64,000 nucleotides of DNA. Origin: CAYXVF01 sp964468125 (GTDB taxonomy: Bacteria; Myxococcota; XYA12-FULL-58-9; CAYXVF01). The translations under genes and the position numbers were made by a program. This document shows positions 63,410 through 64,000 of the stretch, piece by piece; position 1 is the stretch's first letter, and each line of letters begins with the position of its first letter. The notes under the pieces were generated by a model, which saw nothing but the letters and a program-made list of their open reading frames with translations, was not told where the DNA came from and made no database searches. The stretch covers positions 1 through 64,000 of the forward strand of contig CAYXVF010000001.1 of NCBI GenBank assembly GCA_964468125.1, in the 5' to 3' direction.

Positions 63410-64000
63410 TCAGCCGCGCAGCTTGATGCGGATCTCATCGATGATCGCGGGGTCGTCGATCGTCGGCGGAGGCGGAACGTCGAGGCCCTGGCCGATCTTC
63501 TTCATCGTCCCCCGAAGGATCTTTCCGGAACGAGTCTTCGGCAGTCGGTCGACCACGAGCGCACGCTTGAATGCCGCGACTGGGCCGACCTCTTCGCGGA
63601 CCATCGCGATCACGTCCTCCACCACCTGGGCCTCGGTCTCCGACGCGCCGTCTTTCAGCACGAGAAGCCCCACGGGGAGCTCACCTTTGAGCGCGTCGGG
63701 AACTCCGATCACCGCGCACTCGGCGACCGCCGGGTGAGACGCCAGAACCTGTTCCATCGCACCGGTCGACAGACGATGCCCGGCGACGTTGATGATGTCG
63801 TCCGTGCGCCCCATGATGTGCACGTAGCCCTCTTCGTCGATGAAGCCCGCATCACCGGTCCGGTAGAAGCCCGGGTAATCGCGCATGTAGCCATTGAGAA
63901 AGCGCTCGTCGTTGTTCCAGATCGTCATCAGGGTGGCGGGTGGAAGCGGGCGTTTCACGACGATCGCACCGACCTGATTTTGTGCGCGGTCTTCGAGGGT
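63410..64000 (-). CDS. PrpE-type propionyl/acetyl-CoA synthetase, C-terminal part
   Basis: The window holds the last 196 codons; the 5' end lies beyond 64000. Motifs: YPGFYRTGDAGFIDEEGYV, GRTDDIINVAGHRLSTGAM (A8 hinge), HPAVAECAVIGVPD, and the catalytic lysine in PKTRSGKILRG. ANL-superfamily ligase forming acyl-CoA via acyl-AMP; the pattern is closest to propionyl-CoA synthetase (ACSS3/PrpE). Lysine acetylation commonly regulates the PKTRSGK residue in the family. Such an enzyme links short acids to central metabolism; any role with the megasynthase is speculative. Confidence 0.92.
   Translation of the reverse strand, partial: TLEDRAQNQVGAIVVKRPLPPATLMTIWNNDERFLNGYMRDYPGFYRTGDAGFIDEEGYVHIMGRTDDIINVAGHRLSTGAMEQVLASHPAVAECAVIGVPDALKGELPVGLLVLKDGASETEAQVVEDVIAMVREEVGPVAAFKRALVVDRLPKTRSGKILRGTMKKIGQGLDVPPPPTIDDPAIIDEIRIKLRG

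Overview
The window is high-GC DNA, densely packed with genes, from a bacterium that is most likely a myxobacterium (phylum Myxococcota). The basis is a C-terminal MYXO-CTERM sorting signal (gene at 48479-50035), myxobacterial Cys-rich disulfide repeats (62020-63330), a eukaryote-type Ser/Thr kinase, an FHA protein, a caspase-like peptidase, a PhaR-type regulator and many lipoproteins. No phage, insertion sequence, CRISPR array or plasmid gene was recognised. There is one tRNA (tRNA-Phe, GAA). No stretch above 300 bases lacks a gene or gene remnant.

Layout. 1-17 kb is mostly minus-strand housekeeping: prfA, prmC, mgtE and a GldA/GldF/GldG/DUF4340 ABC system form one tightly packed run, followed by murA, a frameshifted surface-protein gene and an alpha/beta hydrolase; manA, an RRM protein with a structured leader, a second hydrolase and a Memo-family protein lie upstream. 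17-28 kb holds a thioredoxin-like lipoprotein, a Ser/Thr kinase fused to a GGDEF-like domain, mltG-ruvX-phaR, a TrmJ-like methyltransferase just downstream of tRNA-Phe, an EEP-family lipoprotein and several proteins of unknown function. 28-31 kb carries clpA and clpS. 31-41 kb is surface and signalling: a large lipoprotein with 13 Cys/Asp repeats, an MshEN-FHA protein, a GH81 glucanase lipoprotein and a sigma factor/membrane protein/caspase operon. 41-48 kb has leuS, a histidine-kinase-like protein, an internally deleted threonine aldolase gene, an SDR enzyme and two unusual alpha/beta hydrolases. 48-62 kb has a MYXO-CTERM protein, a sterol-desaturase-family hydroxylase, a TylF-like methyltransferase and a 3259-residue NRPS-PKS-aminotransferase megasynthase. 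The window ends in a decayed metalloprotease gene and the 3' part of a PrpE-type acyl-CoA synthetase.

How they work together. RF1 and its methylase PrmC are adjacent, as are ClpA and its adaptor ClpS. The most interesting material is the megasynthase, whose order is A-PCP-KS-AT-ACP-aminotransferase-C-A-PCP with no release domain. Two proteins join phosphorylation to cyclic-di-GMP modules: the kinase with an intact RxxD inhibitory site but a broken GGDEF signature, and the MshEN-FHA protein, which suggests a phospho-Thr/c-di-GMP signalling link. Three genes appear broken: a G8 frameshift, an internal deletion, and a multi-lesion metalloprotease. Assembly errors cannot be excluded from the sequence alone.
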